Positions 10,694 through 25,600 of a DNA stretch of 64,000 nucleotides are shown here, one piece after another; the stretch's first letter is position 1, and each line of letters begins with the position of its first letter. Source of the stretch: Owenia fusiformis. Taxonomy: Eukaryota > Annelida > Polychaeta > Sabellida > Oweniidae. The notes under the pieces were generated by a model that was not told where the DNA came from, made no database searches, and saw nothing but the letters and a program-made list of their open reading frames with translations. The stretch spans positions 32,863,259 to 32,927,258 of the forward strand of contig CAIIXF020000009.1 of NCBI GenBank assembly GCA_903813345.2. Reading direction: 5' to 3'. Both the position numbers and the translations under genes were made by a program.

Positions 10694-13600
10694 CTAAAAT
10701 GACAAGCAATACACATTTACTTATTTCAGATAATCTCTGTAATGTGGCTTAATAATGTTATGATGCATCCTATACTCATCCACAAGTAAGGCTTCAAGCC
10801 CCAATTATGAATGAAAAAGAAAAAAATGAGTTTTTGTGTGACTTTATATGTTAACATACCTGCTCCAAAGGACCATATGCCAGTCATATCACCCATAGTG
10901 CTGAAACCACCAGGATTGGCCAAAATGGGTTTCTTGCTGCGCTCCATCCCAATGGTACTGAAACTACGCTCAACGCCTATTGGTCCTGGGGCCTTGCGGT
11001 CATCCAGCTCCTTGGAAGTGTCAGTGGGTGAGGGTGCGGTGGAGCCCTCTTGTGGCTGGGGCACGGGTGGACTACCATCAGGTTTGGCTGAAGGTGGAAC
11101 ATTGCTACCTCTAGGGGAACTACCAGTGTTGTTAATGTTCCTTTGTAGAATAGACATCCCTGACATGCCTTGCCCTTGCAGATTGCCAGTTGTTCCTCCA
11201 GGCATACCATTCACAGACATACTGCTCTGCATACTCCCAGACATGCCACTTCCAGACATGCTACTTTGTACTCCCCCTGGCATATTCACAGACATGCCAC
11301 TAGGCATATTCCCACCTATGCCCCCTGGCATATTTCCCGACATACCCCCTGGCATGCCACCTTGCATGTTACTAGGCATGCCAGGCATACTAGGCCCAGA
11401 CATGTTAGCATTGCTAGACATAGCTTGCATGTTACTCGTGCTGAAACCTCCAGGGAAACCAGCCATGTTGCTGTAGTTGAAATCACCAGGTGGTGGAATA
11501 TTGGTTGGGGGTAAGCCTGGGTGTGGCATGGCTCCAAAACCTGGCTGAGCACCAAGGTTCGGCAGACCAGATGGGGGTCGGAAGCCTTGCTGCATGAATG
11601 ATTGACCAGGGTTACTTGGTCCCATTTGGTCAACAGGTGGCGTAGGTGTTGATCTGAATTCAAACTTTGGAGCATTTGGGTTCAATGTACTCTCTATCTT
11701 AGGAAGCGTCATAGGCTGATGGGGTTGGCTGTACTTGGGCTCTCGATCCATGAATGACTGTGGAAAGTTACCATACACAGAGAAACCCTGCTGTGGGTCC
11801 ATTCCAAGGTTTGGGTGCATTTTGTTCATCTCCATGAACTGTCGCGCCTGAAGCATCACCTGACTACGAGGGGATATATCTGCCAGAGATATCCTGTTGT
11901 TGAAATCTCCTGGATTCTGCATGATTCTTGGGGGAGCCATGTTTGCAGTGTTGTACTGAAGAGACCTAGGGGAATTAGCATCAGACATGCTCCCTGGTCT
12001 GGGGGAGATATCACTCATACCTAGATTGCTTCTGGGTGAGTGCTGGCTGGGTGTTCCAGGGGCAGATCTGGGGGACATGGTGTTGTGTTGGTTGATTCTG
12101 TGAGAATCAAGCTCAGTATCTACTGACACATTGTAGCCCTGTTGCTGTGGATTGTACTCCTGTTGAGGGGTACTAGTGTTACTGCGCTGATTCATTGGTT
12201 TATACCCAGGTGCTTTAGCCTGAAGGGAAGGATCCACACCCCTATCAGGACCAATCATGACTGGTGGTGGCTCACTGCCTAATAAGGCAGTGACAGATGA
12301 CGATGGTGCAGCACTGGATCGAACTGCAGCTGCATTAGCAAAATTCATCCCATCTTTCTTGCCAAGGACAGAATCCACCTGACTGAAGAGATTATTATTA
12401 AAGGGGGAGTAAACCCCTGATGGGGCACTCTGAGGAGGCCCTTGATTGGCAGATGGCTGAGAATTAGGTCTCATTGGTACAGGTAGGCTAGGACCCTGAC
12501 TGTGTTGTTTCCCCTGCACATTCCCATTGCTATCAACATGTGTGGAGAAGCTTGGAGCTGTTGTGTTAACAACCTTCGTCTTAGCAGATGTCTTAACTGC
12601 GGTGAACATTCCAATGTTGGTCAACGTGGATGATGTAGGGTTGGATTTATCCAAGGGGAACAACTGCCTGGAGACTGTACTAGGACTTTTAGCCTGCATG
12701 GAGCTTGGGTGAGGAGCCTTTGCACCAGGTTGACGTTTTGGTGACATCCCAACTGTGCTAGTAGTTGGTGCCTGCCAGGCTGGGACAGGTACTTGGAACA
12801 CACCAATAGGTGGTGGCTGCTGTCTAGGTGGTATATTACTCCTGGATCCTCCATTTTGGATTACAGTGCTCGCCTTTGTGTTCACCTGGGTTGTTGATGT
12901 GGCGATCGTCGTGACTGTACTGATCACTGTCCCTGTGGTGATTGTAGATGATGATGCGTTAGAGCTCAGCAAAGATCGTTGCTTTTTAGGGATCAGCTCA
13001 GCAATCTCCTTGTCTGGGTCTTTAATGAGAGCTGTGATCAACTGATGTGCCTGACGTGTGGAGTCAGCAGACCCCCTAAAACAAAAATAAATACCCAAGT
13101 TTAAATTCAATGCCATTTCAGGTTTACTGGTACTAGTATAGATGTAGTATTGTAGTAATATTCCACTCAAGTCAAATTTTGGTATACTCCAAGGAATAGG
13201 AAAATCATAATTGTTGACAACATGTCAACATCAACATTTTAATATTCTCTTTTAATTTTGATAAAAATAACCAATTTCAATGATTTGGTCACTCACTTGA
13301 TTGTTATAGTCCTGTCATTGCCTCCCTTTGCCTTGTCAACTTCTATATGAGCTCCAGACACTTCACGTATTGCATTGATGTTGCATCCGCCTCTTCCTAT
13401 AACACGGGATATTGCTGTGGCAGGAACGATCACCTTCTTGGACCTAGAATTAATTGGACATCTATCTTCTTATTAAATTATCACAGTATTTTTTAATTAC
13501 AACCTGTTTAAATCAAATGTTTTGACTTTTTTATTGCTCCTTTATTTGGCATGTAAAATATGATTTAAAAAAACGTGTATTGTAAAGGGATACATAAATA

Positions 13601-16600
13601 TGATTATTGCTTTCAACATTTGACATTCTATGTTTTGCTGCCATTTTTAAAAGTCATGTTTCCTGTCTTTCTATCTCATAATTTGGCTGGTTTGGAAAGT
13701 ATGAAGAAAAGCAGCTACCAAAATGGCAATGTAGCAATGACATGACAGTATGAGCCTTACTTCCTAATGACCTCCTTCCATCCCTCCTCTCTCTTCTGTC
13801 CTCGTTTCGGGCTGGCCACCATGTTGGGGGATTTGACATTCAGGGTGTTTCTCGACTGTGGACTCTTCACTGGTGTATTGCTCACATTGTCCATGGGAAC
13901 TCCCTCAAAATTATCACTGAAATCAACATTGAAAATTAACTGGGTGTTTAGTGTATTTCTCATTTTTACAGAGATGTAGCGCTAATTGGAATTCATACAA
14001 ATGTATATATAAAATATTTCAGGACAAATATAGCGCTAATATCTCAGATGTGATTTAGATACAGACAAATGTATCTGGTCTTAATATTTCACCAACAGTA
14101 GTTTAACAGGAGAATTTTGATCACTTACAGTGCTGACATTTTAGTGTTCTTCTCAATGACCTTGTTGATCTTAGTCTTGTCTTTGGGGGTCATCTTGATC
14201 CTAGATGGCAGGGTACCAAAGTCATCCAAATCTCCTATACCTAAAATGTCAATGTATGTCACAATGAAGTTTGGAAAAACATGTGTAAGAATAACTTGAT
14301 AATTTGAGGATTGAACGGAAAGAAGCAGATTGAATTATGACTTCGACTTTCAGTCATCTTTGATTTACAATTTCAAATCATTTAATAATCCCAATTGGAT
14401 GATTCATAAAGGGTCATTCACTTCAGATTGGTCAATATGGTATTTTGAAGTTATTAGTTTACTCTCCCTTATTACTCATATCATACCTGTACTCTTAACA
14501 GTGTTGTAGTCCACTTTCTTGGCTGCAGGGCTACTGGTTGGTGTAGGTTTAGACGTAACAACAGAAGTTGTAACAGCATTAGTTGTCCTCATGATCTTAT
14601 TGTTCTGTTGGTGTTCATCAATCTGGTCCATTCCTTCACGCTTCTGATTTCGGCTCTCTTCCTTCTCCAGGGATTTACGTTCTGCTGTTCGACTTTGTCG
14701 TTTGTTCTTACGATTTCTTGCTTTAGTGTCATTGCTCCTCTCTGATTGGTTGTTCTCTTTGTTGCGTGCATTCTTGGCTTCAGTTGTCTCTTGCGCTGAA
14801 ATTTCTGGAATCAGAACAATTGATGAGTGGTTATGAAGTAGTATTTGTTGAAACAAATTTGAATGGAAAGTGAAAAACACTATATAGAATATCATAGTTA
14901 GTGATAGATTTTTAGAGAGGCACCCTACCTTTGACTGAGTTATTAGTAGCCTCCATCCTGTCTTCTAGTGGGGGTTCAATAACCTCAGCCTCCTCTTCCT
15001 TCTCGTTCTTGTCATCATCATCCTTGTCTGGTTCTGGTGAGGAGTTCTTGCTGTTGCTCTTCTCTCTCTGTTCCTTCTCTTTCTTCTCCTTACGTTTCTG
15101 CTTCTTCTTCTCTTGTTTCTTGGCTGCTTTCTCCTTCTTGGTTTTCTCCCGTTTCTCCTCCATGCTGATCTCCTCCAGGAGCAGATTTGCATTCTTGTTG
15201 GCTTCAGCGAGTTGACGATCTTTAGCGCTGACTATGATCTCCATGCATTGATGGCACTTCTTCAATAGTTCCTGTGGAAATATCAAGTGAGGATTAGAAA
15301 TTGCACATGCATTGCTGTTAGCATTTATCAACATGACTGCTTATTTATATACGGTAATAAAAAACATTTAACAAAACACCTATGTAAGTGGAACATAGTC
15401 ATTAGACCAACACAATCTAGAACTGTGAAACATATGATTTAGTCAGTGAATTACTCAATGCTTCGCTTACCCTATCAGTGACAGTAGCAATGTAGCGCAT
15501 ACATTCCTTATCAGAAGGGAATTGATTTACATGTTTCACCATCCACTTCACCACCTTGAAGTGACCTTTCCTGGAACAGAGAAGTGAGCATTCACGCACT
15601 GAAGTATGTACAGAATTTGTGTATGTGTCTGCACAGTCATTAGGAAAATGGGATGAGACTTCATGTGAAATAACTACATTCTGCATGTCTTGCATATGGA
15701 GTCTTGCATAAAACCTAATATGGATTTCGATTTTTACAAATCATTTCATTGTTAATTTAAATTTATTTACCAAAACTGTATTTACCTGAATGCAGACATG
15801 AGACAGGAAACCTTTCTGTTATCCTCAGAGTCAATATCTGCACCTGCCGAGACTAGGAGCTGAACAACATCCAAATGGCCACCATTGCATGCTAACCAAA
15901 GTGGGGAGTTTCCTTTCTTGTTCTTTACATCCACGGCTGCACCTCTGAAGATCATAAATAACACTGATTATCCAGTAAATTGTTGGTATTGAAATACAGT
16001 GAAATGAATTGTGATATCAAATCAGTATCTGGTCATAGAAATTGACTGTAGATAAAAGGTATAGTCTTATGATATATGCAACAGAAATAGAACATAAGAT
16101 ATTTGATTACTGTTAGGGATATTTCAATGACTTCCTTTCAATAAGACAAATCAATTAAGATTCCGATTTAAAGCACAATTACATATCAAAATTTTACCTC
16201 GAGAGTAGCAATTCCACAAAGCGATAGTGTCCTTTATCTGCCGCAATAGTTAGGGCAGTGTCACGAGATGAGGGGACAGGGTTAGCATTGACGTCAGCCC
16301 CTTTATCAAGCAATACACGTCCTACTTCCACATAGCCACCAGAAGCTGCTTCCATCAGAGGGGTCAACCCAGTCTACAAGAAGACATATCAATTAACTAA
16401 TTTACATTTTCTTTTGAAGTTTTTATTCATCAATGTTAAATCCTTAAGTAACATGTTACTATAGAAGTATTATAATAGAAGACCTTACTAAAATAATGAC
16501 AAACGGAAAAGAAAATGAGTTTTATAACAATTGTATAGCTTATGAATAGATGCATACCTTGGCTCTATGTTCTATGTTAGCCTTGCTGTCCACTAGAAGA

Positions 16601-19600
16601 CTAACAACCTCATGTCTTCCCTGGAAGCAAGCTAGTGTCAGAGCTGTATTCCTGTTAGTCTCAATCTGAAAAAATACATAGAGAATACATTAAGTCTTCA
16701 GAAAAGAAAAATTACAAAGCATTTACAATGTTTACGATTCCAATATTAGGACTCATAAATTCAAAATAAACAAATTATCAAAGAGACTGTCTGACTGAAT
16801 CTGGAATATATACCGGTAATCGTAACAAATCCTCTAATCTTAATATCTCAGATTTAATTAAGATTTCCTCACCTGTGCATTGATATCACTGCCCATGTCC
16901 AGTAGCAGCTTCACAGCCTGTGTGTGTCCATTCATAGCAGCCAGCATCAATGGAGAGATACCTAGCTTACTGCCAGTGCGAGAGTTTATCTCCGCCCCAT
17001 GTTTTAGGAGTAGCTTGATGATGTTCACGTAGCCACCAGAAGCAGCGAGACTGAGTGGTGTGTAGTCAGAGACATTGCGGTGCTCTTTGTTGGCTGCCTT
17101 TCCAAGTAGTAATTCGACAACCTAAAAATTGAATTTTAATGTTTAACAGATTTATTCAACCTTCATCCACTGATAAGTGATAAAGTGTAATTAAAATCTT
17201 AGATGATACAAGCTAACACTTTAAGTCTTGGTCAAGTGTATTCCAAATATTGAATATAGTCAGACGGTATAAAGAGCATGAAAACTTTCTAAAAAGTAGA
17301 ACTGATATTTTCAAGGAACTCAAGGAAATAAAATGTAGATTTGTAGTTTAACTGTAACATAAGTAAAGCATGAGTGTATGTATTATGAAAAGTGGTCATT
17401 AAAAAGTTACCTCATAACGGCCACCAGAGCAAGCAAGAGAGAGAGGAGTGTCTTTGGTTCTTTCAGACTGGGCTTCAATGTCTGCATGGTTCTCTAGGAG
17501 GATCTCTACAACATCTACATGTCCTGCAGTGGCAGCCAAAATCAATGGTGTGAACCCTGCAATAAATATGTAAAATAAAATAAAATGATAAACTTGATAT
17601 TTTTGATGTTTAATTGTCTTACACTTAATCAGAAAATGATGATCTCTCAACAAAGTGTATTTTGTGACACAAGCTCTTTTTCCTGTTAATCAAATTTAGA
17701 AGGGTGACTTGATCAATGCTTTAAATGTTATCTTCTTTGGATGAAATTAATAAATCAAGAATATACCTTTCTTGTCTCTATGTTCTATGTCAGCTCCCCT
17801 TGAAAGTAGCAACTGCACAAGTTCAGCATGACCTCCAGCACAGGCCAAGGTCAAGGCCGTATCATGATTGCTCTCTGTCTCTGCATTCAGGTCAACCACT
17901 GGGTACATCTGCTGCGGTACCTGGGGGGATGCAGGAGATGGATTTGGTGTGAGTGGCGTAGAGGGTGGAGGTGTCATATTGTCAAGGCCTGTCCCTGGAT
18001 AGGTCTGCTGGGCAGCTATGATGTTGTTCACTTGTTGGTTCTGTAGCATCTGCTGTTGTAGGAGCTTCACTTTCTTCTGCAGGTTCTGTACCTCAGCTAC
18101 CTGTTGGAGCAACTCTGGGGCTGCTGGCTGTAGTTGTTGTAGAACATCCGGCTGGACATGAACAAGACAATGTAAAATTTCAATTCATTTTTCTCTTTTG
18201 TCAAAGGTTTCATGAACAGGACGATTTTGCCTGCTGTTTTTCATCAAAATGCCTTAATACCTCAAATACAATTTGCCATTTTAAATTTGACAGAGAAGTT
18301 CCAGCTATCTTTTTAAAACACACATAAGTGGCATGCTTTCTTGCTGCACTAGTTATTGAAGAAAGTTAATACTAAAATTCCACTGAAACGCCAGTTTTTG
18401 CAAAATTTTAACCAACAATTTTAGTCGATACAACAGTTACTTAAGAAAAAAATTGACAATAATCGCCTTACTTCGTTATTTATGAATCTTAACTACAAGT
18501 CTTCCTGTGATTGAACTATACAATGTACATGGTGACAAAATGTAGATTAGTTGAAGGCTTTATTGCTTCTTATTAAAAAGTTATTATTAAAAGTTAAGTT
18601 ATTCAATTGTTCACTTGTGTTTTGCATCTGTTCATATCCAATTGGTTTCATACCTTGGGCAATGTAATAACAAGCATATGAAAACTTATTTCTAAATTAT
18701 ACCTCTTCAATAGCAAAGTGAAGTTTGAGATGAACATTCATTCCAACAGCTTACTATAAGTGAGTAATTTTTCACAATTCTTCAAAAAGAAGCAAATTTG
18801 GAAATTTTGAGGTACATAGGACAATTAATAAATTTCTTAAGTCAAATTGCCCCCTCAAACAACTCATGTTTTACTCATGTGAGTATAAGAATCAAAACAA
18901 AATGAGCCACTTTAAATTCTAACATCATGATTGTTGAAAATCTAAATGAGCCATGAAATGTATACGCCCTCTGGGGTCTTTTTCATGTATTGTATGAAAC
19001 ATTGTATGATTGATTTTTACTTGAATAAATTGAGTTGAATTGAATCTTGATTAATCTCTACCTGTGGGGGCATCTGGATCTGTTGTATCCACTGCTGTGA
19101 CTGCATCATCTGAGTCAGCTGTGGACTCTGCTCCTGGACAAGCTGTTGATTCTCCTGCAGCTGTCTTGCAATCTGCAGCTGTTGTTGTAGCTGCTGTTGA
19201 AGGGCCTGGTGTAATGGTTGGTTCCCATAACTGATCTGTTCAGTACCAGCTTGTGTACACTGTACACCTTGCTGCTGCACTACCTTGCTGTTCTGCTGCT
19301 GTGCAGAGACGGGTAACTGAATACATGGAAGATACAACAATGGTAAAGGGTTGAAAGATTAAAATAAACGTAACATTAAGATATACAGGTTGGTACAAGA
19401 ATTGGGTGACTGTTAATGAACTGAAAACACCAAAAATGAGGGATGGTGTGAAAATTCATCTGACAACCACCAGTCCATCAAATCTTTTAGCCTTGGAGAA
19501 GATTGAGAAAGCTAACCCCCATACCAGAAAAATACAAGGATATCTAGACAGTTATAAGCTGAGTTTCCCTGATAAATTAAATGGCTGCAGCTCACCTGTC

Positions 19601-22600
19601 CCAGCTGATTACTCTGTTGCTGCAGCTGTAGTTGTGCTTGTTGCTGCAGCTGTAGTTGAAGCTGTAGCTGATGTTGTTGCATTTGTTGCATCTGTAGCTG
19701 GGCTTGTTGTACTTGCTGGTTAACATGGACCTGAAAGGAAGAAATACATTATAAATTCAATCCACAACACAATTTATGATAGACATGAGACACTGATGAT
19801 TCACATGCAAAGTGTCACCACCATTTGTTAGACGCCAACCACTGATCATCACAAAAAATGGAGACCATAATCTGTCGCAGGTTTTTAAAATTGACAAATA
19901 CATGTAAATAAGGCTAGCAAAGAACACCTTTCACTAACATATGAGGTGTTGGTTCATTTCTACATACTTTTGATTCAGGATTTGAAATGGACAACTAACC
20001 TGAACATGTTGGTGTGCTCCCTGGGGGTTGACTTTAATCTGAACTTGTTGCTGGCTTGTAGCAGGTTGTGCTGTAGAAACTTGGATTTGACTCTGTACCA
20101 TTACCTGCTGTTGTTGTAACTGCTGCTGTTGCTGCAGTTGTTGGTGATGATGTTGTAACAGCTGTTGTTGTTGAAGAGGCTGCAATTGTAGCTGCTGTAA
20201 CTGGTGTTGTAAAATCATTGTTTGATTTTCTGGTTTTGGTTGCGTCTTTTTCCGTTTTGCCATTTTCACTTCCCGGCCTTCGATGGGGGTCATGTTCATT
20301 AGAGGCATAACATTGTTGGGGTCTTGCTGTATCGGGGTTAACATGAGAGGAGGGGGTGGTGGCGGTGGAGGTAACAGTGGCTGGGTGGTGACAGTTGATG
20401 GCACAGCCACTGTGGTGAGGTCGACAGTCATGTGCTGGTGGCACTGTACAGTGGGTAAAGTCACAGTGCCACTATTTGCAACAGATCCACAACTTGACGT
20501 TAGAACAGCCCCCTGAGGGCAACTAGTGCTGGTGTGGCTAAAGCTCGCAGTCATTGGAGGCTGGGGTGGGGCCTCCGGCAGACTCAGCTCTGCTGGGTAG
20601 CTTGCGGGATTAGGCTCAGTATCATCTAAACCACTGCCACCTAGGGGCTGCTGACTGCAATTCAATATTCCAATCCCTAGAGACTCGTGGAGTAGGGCAG
20701 GGGGCTCTCTGGCATCCTCTTTCACATGGTTAAGATTAATTTCTCCATTTTCAGTTTGAGAGAGTTGGGTTTCATTTTGGCTTTGAGGTGGATCTTTGTC
20801 TGGTTTCAGAGAGGCAATATTTTCTTGCTCTGCAGATAGGTTCGTATTACACTCAGTAGCTTTCTCACCAGGTGAATCCTTGTCATTTTCTGAGGCCACT
20901 TTAGCGGGTGCCTCTAGGTCATTTTGATCATGAGTGGGGCTATCAGGGGTAGTAGCATTAGTATTGGAGTGTACTGCAATGTTGTTAGGTCTTGCCTCCA
21001 CTTGACTGGTATCATCTATCACCTCACCATCACTCTCTCCAAGTGGCTCAGTACGATCTCCTGGAGGTGCCTGGGGCTCACATGGGGTATCATTCTCTCC
21101 CCGGGGCTCTTTTGGGGAGTCCTGTTGGCTGTGGGGTTCCTTTTGCCTTAAGGTCTCCTTTGAGGGTTCTTGCTGATTGAGGGTTTCTCCTGGAGGCTCC
21201 TGTTCTCCTTGGGGTTCCACTCTCTCCATTTCATGCACTGTGTCTTCCAAATCAGGTGGGTCAACAGAGCTAGACACGGGGGAGGGTGGAGGATTGGGGT
21301 TTTGGTGTTCACTAGATTGCACATCATCAGTCAGTTGACCTTGGGATGACAGATCAGAGGGTGCGTCGATATAGCCAATAGGTGGCTCTGAGGTGTCATC
21401 ATACGCTGGCTCCTCGCCACCTCCATCATACTGCAATAAACCTGCCTCCTTCAGCTCGGGATCAAGATCCCAGAGGTTCCGTTTAGCCGCCTTTGCTTTA
21501 ATCTGACTCTCAAATGCTATGTGCAGTGGTAGAGGTTCATGTTTGATTTTAACCTGAAGCTCCTTCTCGACCTTTTGCAATTCTTCAAGGATTTGCTGCT
21601 TTTTCTGAATCTGCTCTTCCCGAGTGGTATTCAGTTTTTCAGCCTGCTTCATCATCTTGTTGATAAAGGCCTTTAGGTCAGGTCGGTCCTCAAGTTCTTG
21701 GAGGTGTTGGCTTTCAAGGTCAGAATAGCCACGGTTTTCCATATCGGGATACCCATGGCTCTCATTCTCAGCATATCCTCGGTTTTCAACATCACCATAA
21801 CCATGGTTTTCCAAATCTGAATAACCTCGATCGTAGTTAAACTCGACATTATCTAATTCTCCACCACTTGATGACTGGGAATCGATGCTCTGGGAACCTT
21901 CCTTGTCAGCTAGTTTCATCTTCTTGCTGCGACTTAGAGATTTCTCCATATTCTGACGTATTTGCTCAGGTGTTTTCACGGGAATATTTAAATCTTTCAA
22001 ATTAATTTGGCCAGGGACTTGGGATGAACCTGTAAGAGAATAGCACAGCATATTAATGACATTTCTCACCTGACAAGAGTTGTAAAATATCTCAAAATGC
22101 AAAATAACAGATGATTTTGGTAAAAGCAATCAGAGAAAATTGCCTGTTACTAACAAAACTCCTGCTAGTGCTGGAAATATCTGGAACTTATAAATATAGA
22201 GTGAGGTTTACTTTTTTCAAAAAGAGAATAAAGCATTCCCAGAGATGTCCATGTTAAAACTTACCAGCTGATGGTTGTATATTAGGTATATAAGCTGTGC
22301 TGCTTATGGGTATAGACTGCAATTGCTGTTGCTGTGCCTGATACTGCTGTACTTGTTGAAGCTGCTGTACTTGCAGCTGCTGCACCTGTAACTGCTGTTG
22401 AACTTGCATCTGCTGCACAAAATTTGGGTCCTGGATGTTTGGAACAAAGTTACCATTTGACACGGCCATTTGGTTAACATAGTTGGGATCCTGGGGTGGC
22501 ACAACATTGGTTAGGCCATGCATTGGCACACGGGGTAGCTGAAATTAAGGTGAACATTTTCAATAGTGGTATATATCACATTATCTAAACTAAGTTTTAA

Positions 22601-25600
22601 CCCAGGGGTAAGATAATATAAATTTGATACATTTGAGCTCAGTTAAAATGTTTTCAGCACTGTAATGCAGGTCAAGTGTCAAAGCATCATAGCTCATTTC
22701 TTCAAATATAGGCAATTTTAAAGATAACATGTATTAGGTTGTTACCTCATTGGTGCTTGAATCTGGTACTGCGACCTGTGCTAGTTCTTGTCCATTGCTG
22801 TTGCTCACATTGTTGGGGTAATCTAACAGCAGGTTGACAACATTAGTGTGACCCCCTTTAGCAGCCTCAATCAGCATTGTAGAGCCATCCTAAATACATG
22901 AACAATAAGGAATAGATTTGGGAAAATTTGGAGGTTTTCACTTATTTGGACTCAATTATCCATTATTTAGTCATGGTATTACATTATATCAGGTATATTC
23001 TGAGCACTCGAAATGTTTAACCATGTGCCAGTGCAACTACATGTACATGTTTAATGTTTATTAATAATTTTGGCTTGGGGGCAAACCAACAATAGTTTGA
23101 TCTTGAAATAGATTGAGTCACCCTGATTTATTCTAATGGAATAGTGCCTCTCACAATGGACACAATTTATAGATTTTAGTTTCTTACCTTCAATTTGTGA
23201 TGAGGATCAGCACCATGTGCTAGGAGCAGTTCCACAACAGCAAGATGTCCCCCAGCACAAGCCAGAGACAGCACAGTGTGGTCATTGGTTGTGGTTTGCC
23301 TGTTAACATCTGCCCCCTTACTGATCAAGAACTGTACAGTACACAGGTGCCCTGCTCTGGCTGCTTTCATCAGTGGAGTACGACCTCCTTCTGACTCATG
23401 TTCCTAAAGATAACAACATTAACTCAGTATGATATACATGTACGTATCAAAATCATGAACAAATCTTTACTATCAACTTGAAATCTGTCAATTACGAAAT
23501 GAGCTCAGTAAATATCATTTTCAGCATTATAAATGCAGGTCAAGTGTCAAAGCATCATGGCTCATTAAATATTTATTAATTTCTCATATTCTACAGATGG
23601 ATCCTAATTCAATATTGATTAAAGTAATACATACCAGTCCGGCTCCATGCATGAGAAGGACATCAGCAACATCAGTGTGTCCATTCTCACATGCATAAGT
23701 CAGTGCAGTGTCACCAGTACCAGTGTGAGCATGAACATTACTCCCTTTGGAAAATAAAGAACACTAAATCAACATTGTATCTAATAAAATTTTACTGGTG
23801 TACAAATCATTGAAATACGTTCAATAATTCATAAAATATACCCCATGAGCTCAGTAAAATATTTTCAGCATTATAAATGCAGGTCAAGTGTCAAGCATCA
23901 TTGCTCATAATGGAATGCATATATATATCAAAGACAGATTTTCTTCAAGTTAACATGGACTTAAAGATACATGTGCCTCTGAAAACATTCTTGGTATGTA
24001 TTTCTAATTTATCTCATAATATAACAGAAAACTAAAACTTACCAGATTTTAGAAGGTATTTGACAAGCTCAAGGTGTCCCTCTTGGGCTGCCTCCATAAG
24101 TGGTGTGCTACATCCCAGTTCTAGATCTGCCCCTGCCTTGATGAGGAAATCTGCTACCTCCAGGAAACCCCCACAGCAGGACAGTGTCAGTCCAGTCTCC
24201 TGGGTTTCCTCAGTCTGTGCATTGATGTCAGCTCCTGGGAATAAAATGACAGATGAATGACTCACAAATACTATTGTCTTAGAAGAAAAATAAAACGTCT
24301 CAAACTTTTTAATGTAATCCTACATTATTCAATGAAAAACAAACTCATTTGAAAAATAAATTCTAGGTATTTGATAGGCTGGACCATTTCACTGGATTTT
24401 CACACCATGGTATGCTGCTATTTCAAGTGTTTTCAAATGTTGATACCAATCAGCAAGCAACAGGAAATGACAGTTTTGCAAGTAGACTGAGTTAATCTAT
24501 TCTTTTATTTCTTAACACTACCTATCTTACCATGTGCAAGGAGAAGAGAGACCATCTCTTCATGTCCTTCTCTTGCTGCTTCCATCAGTGGTGTATATCC
24601 TTCATCATTGACTTCTTCAAGGTTGGCCCCTCGTTCAATCAGGAGGTTTGCAAGCTCAACATGTCCACCACATGCAGCTAGTGTCAAAGGAGACTCAAAA
24701 CTGTCAGCAGGCATGTTAACCTAAACAAGACAAAACAAATAAAACTTATTTATGGAGTTTTTAGTTCACATGTCAACACATTTCATGGATAGTAAGGTTT
24801 ACATGGCAAAAAACATACAACAAATGTGCCCCATACAGGTGTTATTGGAAATTTACAAACACAAAACTCATAATTTGTTAGGTTTAATTGAAACTTGATA
24901 ATCCAATGAATGTCATATCCCTTTCAATTTGAGTAAGATTTGTACTGTATTGTACCCCATTGTATATGAATGTAATGTACCTGTGCCCCACTGTCCAGTA
25001 ACAACCTAGCAACCTCCACATGTCCATCCATGGAGGCCTCCATTAAGGCGGTGTGCATCTCGTCTGTTTTGTGCTCCTGGTCAGCACCAGCTTCTAGCAG
25101 AAACTTCACCATCTCAAGGTGCCCTAGAGATAAAGTTCATGATAAGACTATACAAAAGTTGAATTCTATTGAGGTAAATACCTGTGCCTCTTTCACAAGT
25201 GATTTTTCAAGAAGCCTGATTAGATCAAACAACTGCAGAGTTAAATAAACTCCTAGTATTTTCATAGTTTAGTGCCTAAACCTATGAATGTAATCTGAGT
25301 ATTCTTATTTTGTTTCATCATCAATCAGATTTTATACATTTCTAAATTGTTAGTTTACAATTATACGAGACCAACTCTGCTTTTTCTCATTAATTGTAGA
25401 ATATCCGATTATCATACCTTTATAGCACGCCAAGGTCAAAGCACTTTCTTTGAACTCATTAGAGTGAGTGTTAATTCCCGCGCCACCCTCAAGAAGAGAC
25501 ATCGCAACTCCTGCATGACCAGCTGATGCGGCCTCCATCAGGGGTGTATGACCGTTCTCGTTATGTTCTTCCACATTAGCCCCAGCTTCGATCAGTACCT

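Noticed and set aside
10811-11514. Plus-strand frames of up to 221 residues opposite ANKHD1 exon 29
   Set aside because: The minus strand encodes the ANKHD1 C-terminus with matching splice sites and family motifs; the plus frames are low-complexity shadows.
25280-25330. A further snoRNA in ANKHD1 intron 6 around TTGATGATGA
   Set aside because: A C-like box and a short AATCTGA/TCAGATT stem occur, but there is no D box in the right place and no resemblance to the five-copy family.
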